Shown: positions 1 to 8,860, counted from the stretch's first letter. The stretch is 64,000 nt of DNA from an uncultured Bacilli bacterium (GCA_934085595.1 CAKOHK010000001.1:1-64000); one strand, 5' to 3'. The notes: generated by a model from the letters alone, not told the origin. Program-made: numbers and translations.

Positions 1-1551
1 TTTATAGTTTTAGTGTTGATAAGTTTATGTCCAGTACTAGCATTAAGTTATGCAAAGTTTACTATAAATAGTGAAAGCTATAGAAGTAATGAAATGTATA
101 TTTCAGAACTTTTATACTCTATAAAAATAGATAATGAAAATACTTACACGATAGATATAGATCCAGGTGAAACAGAACACACTATAGAAATAACAAGTTT
201 AAATGCAATATCAACAAATTATAAATTAGCGTATTTAACCAACACTAACCTAGAAGTTAGATATGCGAGTGATTATTTAGAACCATCACTAGGTGGAATA
301 CTAACTAAAAGAACAATATCTCTTACAATTAAAAATACAAGTACAGAGAAACAAACACTATCACTTATTGTATTCGGAGGTTATTCATTTAATGATTTAG
401 ATGAAGTAAAAGTACTAGATACTTACACAGAAATAGACACAAACTATTTACATTATGACTATGAAACAACAGCATTATATGTAGATAACACAAGAGTAGA
501 CAAACTTGATAGTAGCAAAAATTATACGCTAGTAAATTATACATGCACAAACGATGCTATTGCTAGTTATGATACATTAAATAGACAAATACTAATTAAA
601 TCAGATAATCAAACTAAATGTAGTTTATATTTTGAAGAGAATACATATTTTACATTGCATTTAATAAATAATTATCAAACACTAGGATTAACAAAAATAG
701 AACAAACAGCGACAGGTAACCAAAATTATAACACTATAGAATATAGATACCAAGGAGCAAGTCCAAACAACTATATAACATTTAATGATGAAGTTGGAAA
801 ATGGAGAATAATCGGAGTATTTGAAGTGGAAACACCCAACGGCGACGGAACATATGCAAAAAAATATAAAGTAAAAATAGTAAGAGATATAACGGAAAAT
901 GTATCATGGAATTATAAAACATCGTCAGGTTATAAAAATGACTGGACAACATCAACTTTAATGGCAATGTTAAATAGTGGACCATATTACAATCGTGAAT
1001 CTGGTTATACAAGTTTAGTGTGTTCAACAGGCTATGATAATACAGTTAATACTACTGCGGTATGTGATTATAGAAATATAGGATTAACAGAAACAGCGAA
1101 AAGTCAAATAAGCAGCACTAAATGGTACCTTGGAAATGTAGTATTTAATAATAATAATTTTGGAACTACAAAAGAAATATATAGTCAAGAAAGAAGCACT
1201 AGTGTACATAGTGGAAATAAACAAACATGGGATGGAAAAGTAGCATTAATATATCCAAGTGATTATATGTATGCAAGTAGCAGTTGCTACAATAATGGAA
1301 CAATAGGTGATAAGTATAATGATTCAACTTGCACTAGTACTAACTGGCTTTTTGATCAAAATAATCGCTATTGGAGCTTATCACCTTATTCTATTGATTT
1401 AAACTGCGTAATGTTTGTGACTACTAGTGGTCATATGGGCATTGCAGGTTTGACATACACTGCAGGCTTACGTCCTTCTTTATGCCTAAGCTCTGATGTG
1501 AATTACATATCAGGAAATGGAACTATTAGCGATCCATTTATTATTGAATAA
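1..1551 (+). CDS. Secreted surface protein with shared C-terminal module (5' end outside window)
   Basis: The reading frame is open from base 1, so the gene starts before the window; the GTG at 13 lies inside a hydrophobic segment and is not a credible start. The visible N-terminus (FIVLVLISLCPVLALSYAKF) looks like the end of a signal or membrane segment, followed by a beta-rich domain. About the last 300 residues, from LINNYQTLGLTKIEQ on, form a module found again in the genes at 25827 and 27523: it contains RYQG..PNNYI.FN, WRIIGVFEVET, STKWYLGN, a SQERS/KSERG-type motif, a PSDYMYAS core and an SDPFIIE-like end. I do not know its function; it is Cys- and Trp-rich and probably extracellular. 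A terminator follows directly. The family name is uncertain; secretion is likely. Confidence 0.75.
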   Translation, partial: FIVLVLISLCPVLALSYAKFTINSESYRSNEMYISELLYSIKIDNENTYTIDIDPGETEHTIEITSLNAISTNYKLAYLTNTNLEVRYASDYLEPSLGGILTKRTISLTIKNTSTEKQTLSLIVFGGYSFNDLDEVKVLDTYTEIDTNYLHYDYETTALYVDNTRVDKLDSSKNYTLVNYTCTNDAIASYDTLNRQILIKSDNQTKCSLYFEENTYFTLHLINNYQTLGLTKIEQTATGNQNYNTIEYRYQGASPNNYITFNDEVGKWRIIGVFEVETPNGDGTYAKKYKVKIVRDITENVSWNYKTSSGYKNDWTTSTLMAMLNSGPYYNRESGYTSLVCSTGYDNTVNTTAVCDYRNIGLTETAKSQISSTKWYLGNVVFNNNNFGTTKEIYSQERSTSVHSGNKQTWDGKVALIYPSDYMYASSSCYNNGTIGDKYNDSTCTSTNWLFDQNNRYWSLSPYSIDLNCVMFVTTSGHMGIAGLTYTAGLRPSLCLSSDVNYISGNGTISDPFIIE

Positions 1552-1562
1552 ACTTATGTTTA

Positions 1563-1592
1563 AAGAGTAAATCTAGTATTTATTCTTTTTTA
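1563..1592 (+). terminator. Rho-independent terminator of the surface-protein gene
   Basis: AAGAGTAAAT pairs with ATTTATTCTT around a five-base loop (one G-U pair), followed by a T run. Similar hairpins with TATTCTTTT right arms close the genes at 25827 and 27523, so module and terminator may have been copied together. Confidence 0.7.
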
Positions 1593-1645
1593 ATTACAAT
1601 AATAATGTTATAATAATTAAGTAATAATAGAAATGGACGTGAATT

Positions 1646-3352
1646 ATGAAAATAATTAAATTAATGAAAGGATTATATAAATATATAATTTTAATGATAA
1701 TAGCATCTATTACTCAAGTATATTGTGAACTTAAACTTCCAAATACCATGAGTGATATAGTTAATAATGCAATTAATAGTTTAGATAAAACTTATGTATA
1801 TAATAATTGCTTAATAATGATAGGAATTACTTTATTATGTTTAATTGCTAATACTATTGTTATATATTCTTCATCTAAGTTTTCTAATAAATATGGTTAT
1901 AACATAAGAAAAGCATTATTTAGTAAAATAAACTCTCTTAATAAAAAAGAAATATCTTCTTATGGAGCATCAACTCTTATAACAAGAAGTACTAATAATG
2001 TAAGTAATATTACTTCTACATTTAGTTTTGGACTTAAACTAATGCTTTTTGCCCCAATTACAGCTGTTGGAGCTTCTATAATGGCGTTTAAAGTAGCTAA
2101 AGATTTATCTCCGGTAATAATAGTTTCGGCATCTATTCTTGTAATATCAATATTAATAATATTTGGTCTAGTATTCAAAAAGTTTGAATTATCTCAAAAA
2201 TTATTTGATGACATTAACTCTAAAAGTAGAGAAATAATAAGTGGTCTTCGTATAATAAAATCATTTAATAAAACAAAGTTTTTTAAGAAAAGATTTGATA
2301 AAACTAATAAAGATAATATGAACTTAAATATATACTTAAATAAAGTATTATATTTAGTACAACCTATAGTGTCATTAACTGTAAATATAGGGGTAGTAAT
2401 AATAGTATATTTATCTTCAAATCTACTTCAAAAAGGTACTTTAGAAATTGGTTCAATGATGGCATTTATTCAATATGAAGGTTCTATTCTTATGAGTTTT
2501 GTAATGTTACTTATGATAATAATTAATATTCCAAGAGTAGTAATATCATTTAAAAGAATTAATGAAATATTAAATACTGAAACTAAAAGTGTATCAAAAA
2601 ACAACATTGAAATTAAAAACCTAGAAAGTATAGAGTTCTCTCATGTATATTATAAATACGAAAAAGCAAAAGATTATGTCCTTAAAGATATAAACTTTAA
2701 AATTGAAGAAAATGAGAAAGTTGGAATAATAGGTTCAAGTGGTAGCGGAAAAACAACAATTATCAATTTACTATTAAGACACTTAGAACTAGAAGAAGGA
2801 AACATTTATATAAATGGAATAGATATAAAAGAATATAGTATTTCTTCTCTTAGAAAATTATTTTCATATGCTCCAGGTAAAGCTTTATTATTTAAAGGTA
2901 CAATTAGAGAAAACTTAATATTTGATAATAAAATAAGTGATAAAGAAATTATGAAAGCTTTAGAGATAGCTAAAATAGATGATTTTGTTCTTTCAAATAA
3001 AGAAAAACTTGATTTTAAAATAGAACAGGGTGGAGTTAATTTAAGTGGAGGACAAAAGCAAAGACTTATAATCGCAAGAGCTATTTTAAATAATGGAAAA
3101 ATGTTTATATTTGATGATTCGTTTTCAGCAGTTGATTATATAACTGATAAAAAAATAAGAAATGAAATTAAAGAAAATTATAAAAATGTGATGCAGTTAT
3201 ATATATCACAAAGAGTAAGTACTATAGAAGATGCTAGTAACATCATAGTACTTGATGAAGGTAAGATAGAAAACTCTGGTACATATAAAGAATTAAAAAC
3301 TAAAAGTAAAGTATTTAAAGAGTTTATAAAATCACAAAGAAAGGAGATATAG
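1646..3352 (+). CDS. Heterodimeric ABC exporter, subunit with degenerate NBD
   Basis: Half-transporter of 568 residues: six predicted membrane helices (about 1-310) and a C-terminal ATPase domain. Walker A GSSGSGKTT lies near residue 362 and the signature LSGGQ near 466. Walker B ends in FDDS, with Asp where the catalytic Glu normally sits, and the H-loop reads SQR instead of AHR. That is the pattern of the degenerate-site partner in heterodimeric exporters such as TM287/288, BmrC/BmrD or LmrCD. The partner gene starts one base after the stop and has the complementary defects. Together they should export a drug, lipid or peptide; the substrate cannot be read from sequence. It is the first gene of a three-gene operon ending in a GNAT acetyltransferase. 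Confidence 0.9.
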   Translation: MKIIKLMKGLYKYIILMIIASITQVYCELKLPNTMSDIVNNAINSLDKTYVYNNCLIMIGITLLCLIANTIVIYSSSKFSNKYGYNIRKALFSKINSLNKKEISSYGASTLITRSTNNVSNITSTFSFGLKLMLFAPITAVGASIMAFKVAKDLSPVIIVSASILVISILIIFGLVFKKFELSQKLFDDINSKSREIISGLRIIKSFNKTKFFKKRFDKTNKDNMNLNIYLNKVLYLVQPIVSLTVNIGVVIIVYLSSNLLQKGTLEIGSMMAFIQYEGSILMSFVMLLMIIINIPRVVISFKRINEILNTETKSVSKNNIEIKNLESIEFSHVYYKYEKAKDYVLKDINFKIEENEKVGIIGSSGSGKTTIINLLLRHLELEEGNIYINGIDIKEYSISSLRKLFSYAPGKALLFKGTIRENLIFDNKISDKEIMKALEIAKIDDFVLSNKEKLDFKIEQGGVNLSGGQKQRLIIARAILNNGKMFIFDDSFSAVDYITDKKIRNEIKENYKNVMQLYISQRVSTIEDASNIIVLDEGKIENSGTYKELKTKSKVFKEFIKSQRKEI

Positions 3353-3353
3353 T

Positions 3354-5129
3354 ATGAATAATAATGAAAAAACATCGTTTAAAAATATAATGTCTAAAGT
3401 ATATCAAATAATATCTCCTTATAAAAATAGTTATATATTAATAGTATTATTTTGTATTTTATCAGCAATCTTCTCATCTCTTGCTCCATATTTTTTAGGA
3501 TACGCAACTGATAGTTTATATGATTCATTTACATCAAGTATGCCTTATCAATATAAATATATAATTAAAGTACTTATAATAGTTGCATTTTGTTATATAA
3601 TGGATGCTTTAAGTACATATATTAAAAACTATTTATCTAGTAAAGTAGGTCAAATAGTAGGCTATAATCTTAGAAATAGTTTAATAGATAAAATAAATAA
3701 AATTAAACTAAAGAAAATAGATACACTTAAAAAAGGTGATATCATAAGTAAAATAACAAATGATGTAGAAAGATTATGTGATAACATAACAGAAGTAGTA
3801 CCAGAACTTGTATACAATTTTACTTTAATAATAGGCGTAGTTATCATGATGTTTATTTTAGATTTCACCCTAGCACTTATAACTATAGTTGCTGTACCAA
3901 TTACATTTATAATATTATCTAAAGTAATTAAAAGAAGTCAAAAATATTTTGAATTAAATCAAAGTTCAATAGGAAACGTTAATGCCTTTGTAGAAGAATG
4001 TGTAACTAATAATGATGTAATTAAATCATTCAATAAAGAAGATTATTATAATAATAAGTTTAATAATGAATGTAAAAAACTAGCGGATTACGGCTTTAAA
4101 AGTAGTTTTTATGGTTCACTATCAGTTCCACTTAATAAAAGTATTGGTAATTTAAATTATGTGATAATTGTATGTATCGGAGCACTTAAAGTGATGAATG
4201 GTTCTATGAGACTAGGAGCAGTTCAATCATTTATACAATATTTAAAAGACTTTAATAGACCAATGAATGTAATAGCGCAAGTAATATCAAATCTTCAAAT
4301 GGCAGTTGCGTCATATGATAGAATAAACGAACTATTAAATTATGAAGAAGAAGATAATGGTCATATTAAATCATTTACATTTAATGATAAGATTGAGTTT
4401 AAGAATGTAAACTTTAGTTATGATAATACTAAAGAAGTATTAAAAGATTTTAATTTAACTATTAAAAAAGGAGAAAAGATAGCTTTAGTAGGTAAAACAG
4501 GTAGTGGTAAAACAACTATAGTTAATTTACTTATGAACTTTTATGATAATTACACTGGTAATATATTAATAGATGGAATAGATATAAGATCATTAGATAA
4601 AGAATCATATAGAAAAATAATAAGTATGGTACTTCAAGATACTTGGTTATTTGAAGGCACTATTAAAGAAAACTTAATATTTGATAATAATATAAGTGAT
4701 GAAAAGCTTACTAAAGCATTGAATAAAGCAAAGATACTTCATATGATTAATGGACTTCCAGGAGGTATAAACTTTGAAATAAATGAAGAAACAAATAATA
4801 TCTCAGCAGGAGAAAAGCAACTTCTTACAATTGCAAGAGCACTTATTGCTAACAAAGAAGTATTAATTCTTGATGAAGCAACAAGTAATGTTGATACAAG
4901 ACTTGAACTTCTTATTAATGAAAGTATGAAAGAACTTATGAAAGATAGAACATCTATAGTAATAGCGCATAGACTATCTACTATTATAAATAGTGATAAA
5001 ATAATAGTAATTAAAAATGGAACTATTTTAGAAAGTGGAAATCACAAACAATTACTTAAGAATAAAGGATATTATTATGATTTATATAATAGTCAATTTG
5101 AAGTAAGTGATATAACAGAAGGCAGGTAA
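3354..5129 (+). CDS. Heterodimeric ABC exporter, subunit with catalytic NBD
   Basis: Half-transporter of 591 residues with an N-terminal six-helix membrane domain and a C-terminal NBD. Walker A GKTGSGKTT (about 380), Walker B LILDEATS with catalytic Glu (about 505) and H-loop AHRLST (about 539) are intact, but the signature is ISAGEKQ instead of LSGGQ. This is the mirror image of the upstream subunit: paired head to tail they would form one consensus and one degenerate ATP site. The start ATG lies one base after the previous stop, with a GGAGAT ribosome binding site inside the upstream gene, so translation is probably coupled. Export of a toxic compound is likely; the substrate is unknown. 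Confidence 0.9.
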   Translation: MNNNEKTSFKNIMSKVYQIISPYKNSYILIVLFCILSAIFSSLAPYFLGYATDSLYDSFTSSMPYQYKYIIKVLIIVAFCYIMDALSTYIKNYLSSKVGQIVGYNLRNSLIDKINKIKLKKIDTLKKGDIISKITNDVERLCDNITEVVPELVYNFTLIIGVVIMMFILDFTLALITIVAVPITFIILSKVIKRSQKYFELNQSSIGNVNAFVEECVTNNDVIKSFNKEDYYNNKFNNECKKLADYGFKSSFYGSLSVPLNKSIGNLNYVIIVCIGALKVMNGSMRLGAVQSFIQYLKDFNRPMNVIAQVISNLQMAVASYDRINELLNYEEEDNGHIKSFTFNDKIEFKNVNFSYDNTKEVLKDFNLTIKKGEKIALVGKTGSGKTTIVNLLMNFYDNYTGNILIDGIDIRSLDKESYRKIISMVLQDTWLFEGTIKENLIFDNNISDEKLTKALNKAKILHMINGLPGGINFEINEETNNISAGEKQLLTIARALIANKEVLILDEATSNVDTRLELLINESMKELMKDRTSIVIAHRLSTIINSDKIIVIKNGTILESGNHKQLLKNKGYYYDLYNSQFEVSDITEGR

Positions 5130-5132
5130 TAT

Positions 5133-5618
5133 ATGAAAGATAATATAATAACATTTGATTATTTTACTCCTGATAATAAAATAGATAATGAAACTATAAA
5201 TGAAATATATAAAATAATAGTTTATAATGAAAACAAAATATCCAAAGAAGAAAGCGATACAAAAAGTAATTACGATGCATTTAAAAATACACTACTTAAT
5301 ACGCCAAACTATTATATAATAGTATGCAAATTAAATAATGAAGTAATTGCTTTTCTATCTTATTGTTATATGCATTTAGGATTATTAATTTCAGAAGTAC
5401 AAATTAAAGAAGAGTATCAAGGTAAAAATGTATTATTAAAACTATTAAATGAGTTTATTACTAAAATAGATAAAAATAAATATAATAAAATAAATGCATT
5501 CATTAACTCAAAACATATCAAATCAAAAAATGTATTTACTCATATAGGTTTTATAAATACCAATAATAATCATTACGAAATAACTAATGATAAACTATAC
5601 AACTATATAAAAAAATAG
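5133..5618 (+). CDS. GNAT-family N-acetyltransferase
   Basis: 161 residues with a GNAT-like core: a strand carrying VQIKEEYQGKNVLLKLLNEF (about residues 89-108) matches the acetyl-CoA-binding pyrophosphate loop region (Q/R-x-x-G-x-G/A), and ends in a typical late segment (NVFTHIGFINTNNNHYEI). It starts three bases after the ABC exporter gene and shares its operon, so it may modify the compound that is exported, or a cell target. The substrate cannot be identified. A terminator hairpin overlaps the 3' end. Confidence 0.75.
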   Translation: MKDNIITFDYFTPDNKIDNETINEIYKIIVYNENKISKEESDTKSNYDAFKNTLLNTPNYYIIVCKLNNEVIAFLSYCYMHLGLLISEVQIKEEYQGKNVLLKLLNEFITKIDKNKYNKINAFINSKHIKSKNVFTHIGFINTNNNHYEITNDKLYNYIKK

Positions 5619-5632
5619 GTGTATAGTTTTTA
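5592..5632 (+). terminator. Terminator of the ABC exporter-GNAT operon
   Basis: AAACTATAC (5592-5600) pairs with GTATAGTTT (5621-5629), followed by TTTATT. The left arm lies within the GNAT coding sequence. It ends the plus-strand operon just before the convergent toxin gene. Confidence 0.7.
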
Positions 5633-5650
5633 TTGCAAATAAAAAGAACC

Positions 5651-6181
5651 TTATTTAGATTCTATAAGTGTATTATATAATTTTGAATATTCTGTGCATT
5701 TTTCCTCTAATAATTTAAAGTTACAGCATCTTATTTTTATATTATTTGGTAATTTATCATTGATATATAGGCAATATAACTTAAAAGATTTATCTTTAAT
5801 TCGATTATAATTACTATTTAGCCATTCTAGTTGCTCTTTTAATAATTTTTGATATTTCATTTCTAATATAGTTAATGCTTCTTTGTTTAAATCTACCAAA
5901 TCATAATTGCTTTTAGTAACAGGTATCATATTATTGAAATTGATAGCACCGAGTTCTCCATTTTGTATTTTAAGAAAGTCTAATTTGTTTTTCATTTTTT
6001 TATGTTTAGGTTTTGGGCTAGATAGAGGTGCGAAGTATTCACACATTCCAATCATGAAAAGTATTCCTACAAATGGTCTTAGTTCTTTCTCATTTTTGTT
6101 GTAAACAACTTTATCATCATACATTCTTAAATAATCGCAGTAATCTGAATCAACTCTAACGATTTTAAAATTATTAAACAT
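5651..6181 (-). CDS. toxN: Type III toxin-antitoxin endoribonuclease (ToxN/AbiQ family)
   Basis: 176 residues. Family motifs are clear: N-terminal VDSDYCDYLRMYDDKV, then RPFVGILF, the basic FAPLSSPKPKHKKM segment (about residues 50-65) and GAINFNNMIPV, all typical of ToxN/AbiQ/CptN toxins. These are endoribonucleases that cleave A-rich mRNA and are held inactive by a small RNA made of tandem repeats. Exactly such repeats (three units of 35 nt) and an intervening terminator lie upstream on the same strand, giving a complete type III module. The start is chosen at the ATG with an AAGGAG site 5' of it. Known members act in phage abortive infection. Unlike the usual tight arrangement, about 210 bp separate the terminator from toxN, and a promoter of its own appears there. 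Confidence 0.93.
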   Translation of the reverse strand: MFNNFKIVRVDSDYCDYLRMYDDKVVYNKNEKELRPFVGILFMIGMCEYFAPLSSPKPKHKKMKNKLDFLKIQNGELGAINFNNMIPVTKSNYDLVDLNKEALTILEMKYQKLLKEQLEWLNSNYNRIKDKSFKLYCLYINDKLPNNIKIRCCNFKLLEEKCTEYSKLYNTLIESK

Positions 6182-6304
6182 ATCTTTCTCCTTCCAATTA
6201 GTATAAAAACTTATCCACCATTAAAGGTAAAATATTTTATAACTTTAGCAATTCTATGACAGATACACTAATTATACATTATTTATGTTTTAACCACCAT
6301 AGAT

Positions 6305-6333
6305 ATATTATAATACAATCATTCGTTTGTCAA
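6305..6333 (-). promoter_or_regulatory. Possible internal promoter of toxN
   Basis: Read on the minus strand: TTGACA (6333-6328) with either TAATAT at 17 nt or TATAAT at 15 nt. It lies downstream of the attenuating terminator and would give a toxN leader of roughly 118 nt. Independent toxin transcription is unusual for type III systems. Confidence 0.5.
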
Positions 6334-6391
6334 TACATTTGTACGATTTTTTTAAAAAAATTGAATTATTGTTTAAAATAAAAAATGCTAT

Positions 6392-6421
6392 AAAAAAGAC
6401 TAAAGTATAAAAACTTTAGTC
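6392..6421 (-). terminator. Attenuating terminator between antitoxin repeats and toxN
   Basis: Perfect 9-bp stem GACTAAAGT/ACTTTAGTC, 6-nt loop, then six T on the minus strand. In known type III loci a terminator at this place sets the excess of antitoxin RNA over toxin mRNA. Confidence 0.88.
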
Positions 6422-6423
6422 AC

Positions 6424-6528
6424 CTTTTTTAAGTCCCGATTTATGGCTGGGTTCACCGCTTTTTTAAGTCCCGATTTATGGCTGGGTTCACCGCTTTTTT
6501 AAGTCCCGATTTATGGCTGGGTTCACCA
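6424..6528 (-). ncRNA. toxI: ToxI/AntiQ-type antitoxin RNA, three 35-nt tandem repeats
   Basis: Three direct repeats of exactly 35 nt (6424-6458, 6459-6493, 6494-6528), identical except one base in the promoter-proximal unit, plus a few bases of a partial unit to 6534. On the minus strand each unit begins GGUGAACCCAGCC and contains CGGGAC then an A run. GGU can pair with GCC, leaving CCC in the loop free to pair with the downstream GGG: an H-type pseudoknot, the fold shown for ToxI. Repeat length and number resemble lactococcal antiQ (2.8 x 35 nt). The toxin would process the precursor into single units that inhibit it. Confidence 0.92.
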
Positions 6529-6594
6529 CTTTTTAATATGCTCTACTATAATATTATATGCATATAAGCACAATCTATTACCTCAAGCAAGAGT

Positions 6595-6623
6595 ATTATA
6601 TCATAGTCGCTCACAATAATCAA
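6595..6623 (-). promoter_or_regulatory. Promoter of the toxI-toxN transcript
   Basis: Minus strand: TTGATT (6623-6618), 17-nt spacer, TATAAT (6600-6595) with extended -10 TGA, start near 6588. A second TATAAT (6558-6553), with no clear -35, would start at the first repeat. Confidence 0.65.
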
Positions 6624-6663
6624 TAGTAAATCATTTCAATTCATAGTGGGCGATTATACTTGG

Positions 6664-6951
6664 CTAGTTCTTTTTATTTATTCTAGCAAAGTCACCACTA
6701 ATTCCTTCATAATAAGACTTAAGTCCTTTGTATGTCTCTCTAGCCTGATTAATTGCTTCAGAAAGGCAGTCTTCTTTAATAAACCATTCAAGATTACCAT
6801 GTTCATCATTTTCATAAACATAATATGATTTTGAGCTACATTTCGCACTAGCAACGCCAACAACATCAGGTAAAGGACAGTATTCGAAGTAAGAACCAGA
6901 AATATTATCTTCAAATAACATTTCATCTACTAAAACATTAGTATTTTTCAT
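6664..6951 (-). CDS. Hypothetical small acidic protein
   Basis: 95 residues, no recognised family. The start ATG has a strong AAAGGAG site upstream and a TATAAT further 5', supporting a real gene. The protein is acidic, without a membrane segment, and includes two Cys and an aromatic-rich stretch (SKSYYVYENDEHGNLEWF). It lies between the toxI promoter and tRNA-Trp, reading the same way as toxI. The two are probably separate transcripts, since toxI has its own promoter. No function is suggested. Confidence 0.6.
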   Translation of the reverse strand: MKNTNVLVDEMLFEDNISGSYFEYCPLPDVVGVASAKCSSKSYYVYENDEHGNLEWFIKEDCLSEAINQARETYKGLKSYYEGISGDFARINKKN

Positions 6952-7013
6952 AACGCGTCTCCTTTCACTTATAATTATATTCTACTATAGTTTTTAATTA
7001 ATATCTAGTCCAT

Positions 7014-7042
7014 AAAAAAAGATTCAATCCTAAGACTGAACC
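7014..7042 (-). terminator. Terminator after tRNA-Trp
   Basis: On the minus strand GGTTCAGTC pairs with GATTGAATC (two G-U pairs) around a short loop, followed by seven T. It sits just 3' of the tRNA. Confidence 0.75.
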
Positions 7043-7055
7043 TTATAATTTTCTA

Positions 7056-7129
7056 TGGCAGGGGCAGAAGGACTCGAACCCTCGCGATTGGTTTTGGAGA
7101 CCAAGATACTACCACTATATGATGCCCCT
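7056..7129 (-). tRNA. tRNA-Trp (CCA)
   Basis: Complete cloverleaf on the minus strand: acceptor AGGGGCA/TGCCCCT, anticodon loop CTCCAAA giving CCA, T-loop GGTTCGAGTCC, encoded CCA end. Only UGG is needed for Trp here, consistent with TGA acting as stop. Confidence 0.96.
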
Positions 7130-7157
7130 AAATGCTTTTATTCATAAGCACATTATT

Positions 7158-7187
7158 ACTATAGCACTTTTATATTAACTTTGTCAA
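7158..7187 (-). promoter_or_regulatory. Promoter of tRNA-Trp
   Basis: Minus strand TTGACA (7187-7182), 18-nt spacer, TATAGT (7163-7158); the start falls about 20 nt before the mature tRNA. Confidence 0.6.
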
Positions 7188-7235
7188 TTGAAATTATTAA
7201 AGTATGTGATAAAATATATACGGATGTGAGAAAAA

Positions 7236-8858
7236 ATGAATATACAAAATCTATGTATGTCTTTTAATAAAGAAATAATATTTGATAATATAAGCGTAAT
7301 ATTTCAAGGCACAGATAAAGTAGGTATTACTGGAGTAAATGGCGCAGGCAAAAGTACACTATTTAACTTAATAAGAGGCACTCTTACTCCTGATAGTGGA
7401 AAAATACTTTTAGATAATAAAAGAATAGGATACTTACCTCAAGTAATAACAGATGAAATCCCAATAGAAGATATAACAGTTTTTGATTATTTACTTGAAG
7501 GAAGACCTATTAAAAAACTAGAAAATGAACTTAATGATATCTATTTAAAAATATCAAATACTATAGATGAAAAAGAATTAAAAATATATTATAACAAAAT
7601 AGATAAAATAGAAAAGAAATTATCATACTATGATTCATATAATGCAGAAGGAATATTACTTAAAATAATAAGTGGTATGAATATAAATGATGAATTACTT
7701 TATCAAAGCTTAAAAAGTTTAAGTGGAGGAGAAAAGTCAAAAGTAGCTTTTGCAAGACTTCTTTATTCAAAACCTGAAATATTATTATTAGATGAACCAA
7801 CAAACCATTTAGATTTAGATACTAAAGATTATATAATAAATTATATCAAATCATATAAAGGACTCGTACTAGTTATCTCACATGACATATCATTTTTAGA
7901 TGAAGTTACAAATAAAACACTATATATTAATAAAGTAAATCATACTACTGAATTATTTAATGGAAGCTATAGTAAATATTTAAAAGTTAAGAATGAAAAG
8001 AATGAAGCAAAACTTAAACTATATGAAAAACAGCAGAAAGAAGAAGAGAAACTTAAAAAGATAATAAGCAAATATATAAGAGGTAATGAAAAGAAAGCAA
8101 ATATTGCTAAAGATAGAATTAAGAAATTAGAAAGATTACAAAAAGAAAAAGTAGAACTTGAAAGAAAAAACAAATATACTAGATTTAAAATTAAAATAGA
8201 ACATGAAAGTTATAGTATACCTATAAGTGTAAATAATCTTACATTTGGTTATACTGAAGAAGAATTATTATATGAAAACTTAACATTTGATTTATCACGT
8301 GGAGAAAAGTTTTTAATAGTAGGAGAAAATGGTATAGGTAAAACAACATTATTAAAATTACTTATGAATTATTTAAAGCCACTTTCTGGTACTATAAACA
8401 TTGGTGAAAAAACAACTATAGGTTATTATGCTCAAGAGCATGAAATATTAAAAAGTGACAAAAGAATAATAGATAACTTTGAAGAATACAATATGCCTAT
8501 ATATGAACTTAGAAAGTTTTTAGGAAGTTTTCTTTTCACAGAAGATGATATCTATAAAAAAATAGAAGTACTATCTCCAGGAGAAAGAAGTAGGGTAGCA
8601 CTTGCTAAAATATCATTAAAAGGAGCGAATACACTACTTTTAGATGAACCAACAAACCATCTAGATCCAGTTACTCAAACAATTATCGCAGAAACATTTA
8701 AAGATTACGAAGGAACAATGTTAGTCGTATCACATAATTTAGATTTTGTAGATAATCTTGGAATAAATAGAATGCTTCTTTTACCAAGTGGCAGAATAGT
8801 TTATTATGATAGAGACATAGTACTTCACTATGAAATGGAAAATGAAAATAAGGAGTAG
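7236..8858 (+). CDS. ABC-F family ribosome-associated ATPase
   Basis: 540 residues with two ATPase domains and no membrane helices, as in ABC-F translation factors. Domain 1: Walker A GVNGAGKST (about 33-41), signature LSGGE (about 162), Walker B LLLDEPTNHLD. A long charged coiled linker follows (about 240-320, rich in Lys/Glu) as the interdomain linker that reaches into the ribosome. Domain 2: Walker A GENGIGKTT (about 363), signature LSPGERSR, Walker B LLLDEPTNHLD. Members bind the ribosomal E site and either relieve stalled ribosomes or protect against antibiotics; the sequence alone does not say which. queH starts two bases downstream, so they are co-transcribed. Confidence 0.92.
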   Translation: MNIQNLCMSFNKEIIFDNISVIFQGTDKVGITGVNGAGKSTLFNLIRGTLTPDSGKILLDNKRIGYLPQVITDEIPIEDITVFDYLLEGRPIKKLENELNDIYLKISNTIDEKELKIYYNKIDKIEKKLSYYDSYNAEGILLKIISGMNINDELLYQSLKSLSGGEKSKVAFARLLYSKPEILLLDEPTNHLDLDTKDYIINYIKSYKGLVLVISHDISFLDEVTNKTLYINKVNHTTELFNGSYSKYLKVKNEKNEAKLKLYEKQQKEEEKLKKIISKYIRGNEKKANIAKDRIKKLERLQKEKVELERKNKYTRFKIKIEHESYSIPISVNNLTFGYTEEELLYENLTFDLSRGEKFLIVGENGIGKTTLLKLLMNYLKPLSGTINIGEKTTIGYYAQEHEILKSDKRIIDNFEEYNMPIYELRKFLGSFLFTEDDIYKKIEVLSPGERSRVALAKISLKGANTLLLDEPTNHLDPVTQTIIAETFKDYEGTMLVVSHNLDFVDNLGINRMLLLPSGRIVYYDRDIVLHYEMENENKE

Positions 8859-8860
8859 AA

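Noticed and set aside
13..1551. GTG at 13 as the real start of the first gene
   Set aside because: The frame is open to the window edge, and the GTG is inside the hydrophobic segment of the expected signal peptide.
6424..6528. CRISPR array
   Set aside because: The three 35-nt units are joined directly with no spacers, and lie before a ToxN gene with a terminator between, which fits an antitoxin RNA.
7056..7129. Integration site of a mobile element at tRNA-Trp
   Set aside because: No integrase gene and no repeated tRNA 3' end were found nearby.
7236..8858. Antibiotic resistance ABC-F (Msr/Vga/Lsa type)
   Set aside because: No leader peptide or attenuator upstream, and the linker cannot be assigned to a resistance subgroup by eye; kept as a general ABC-F factor.
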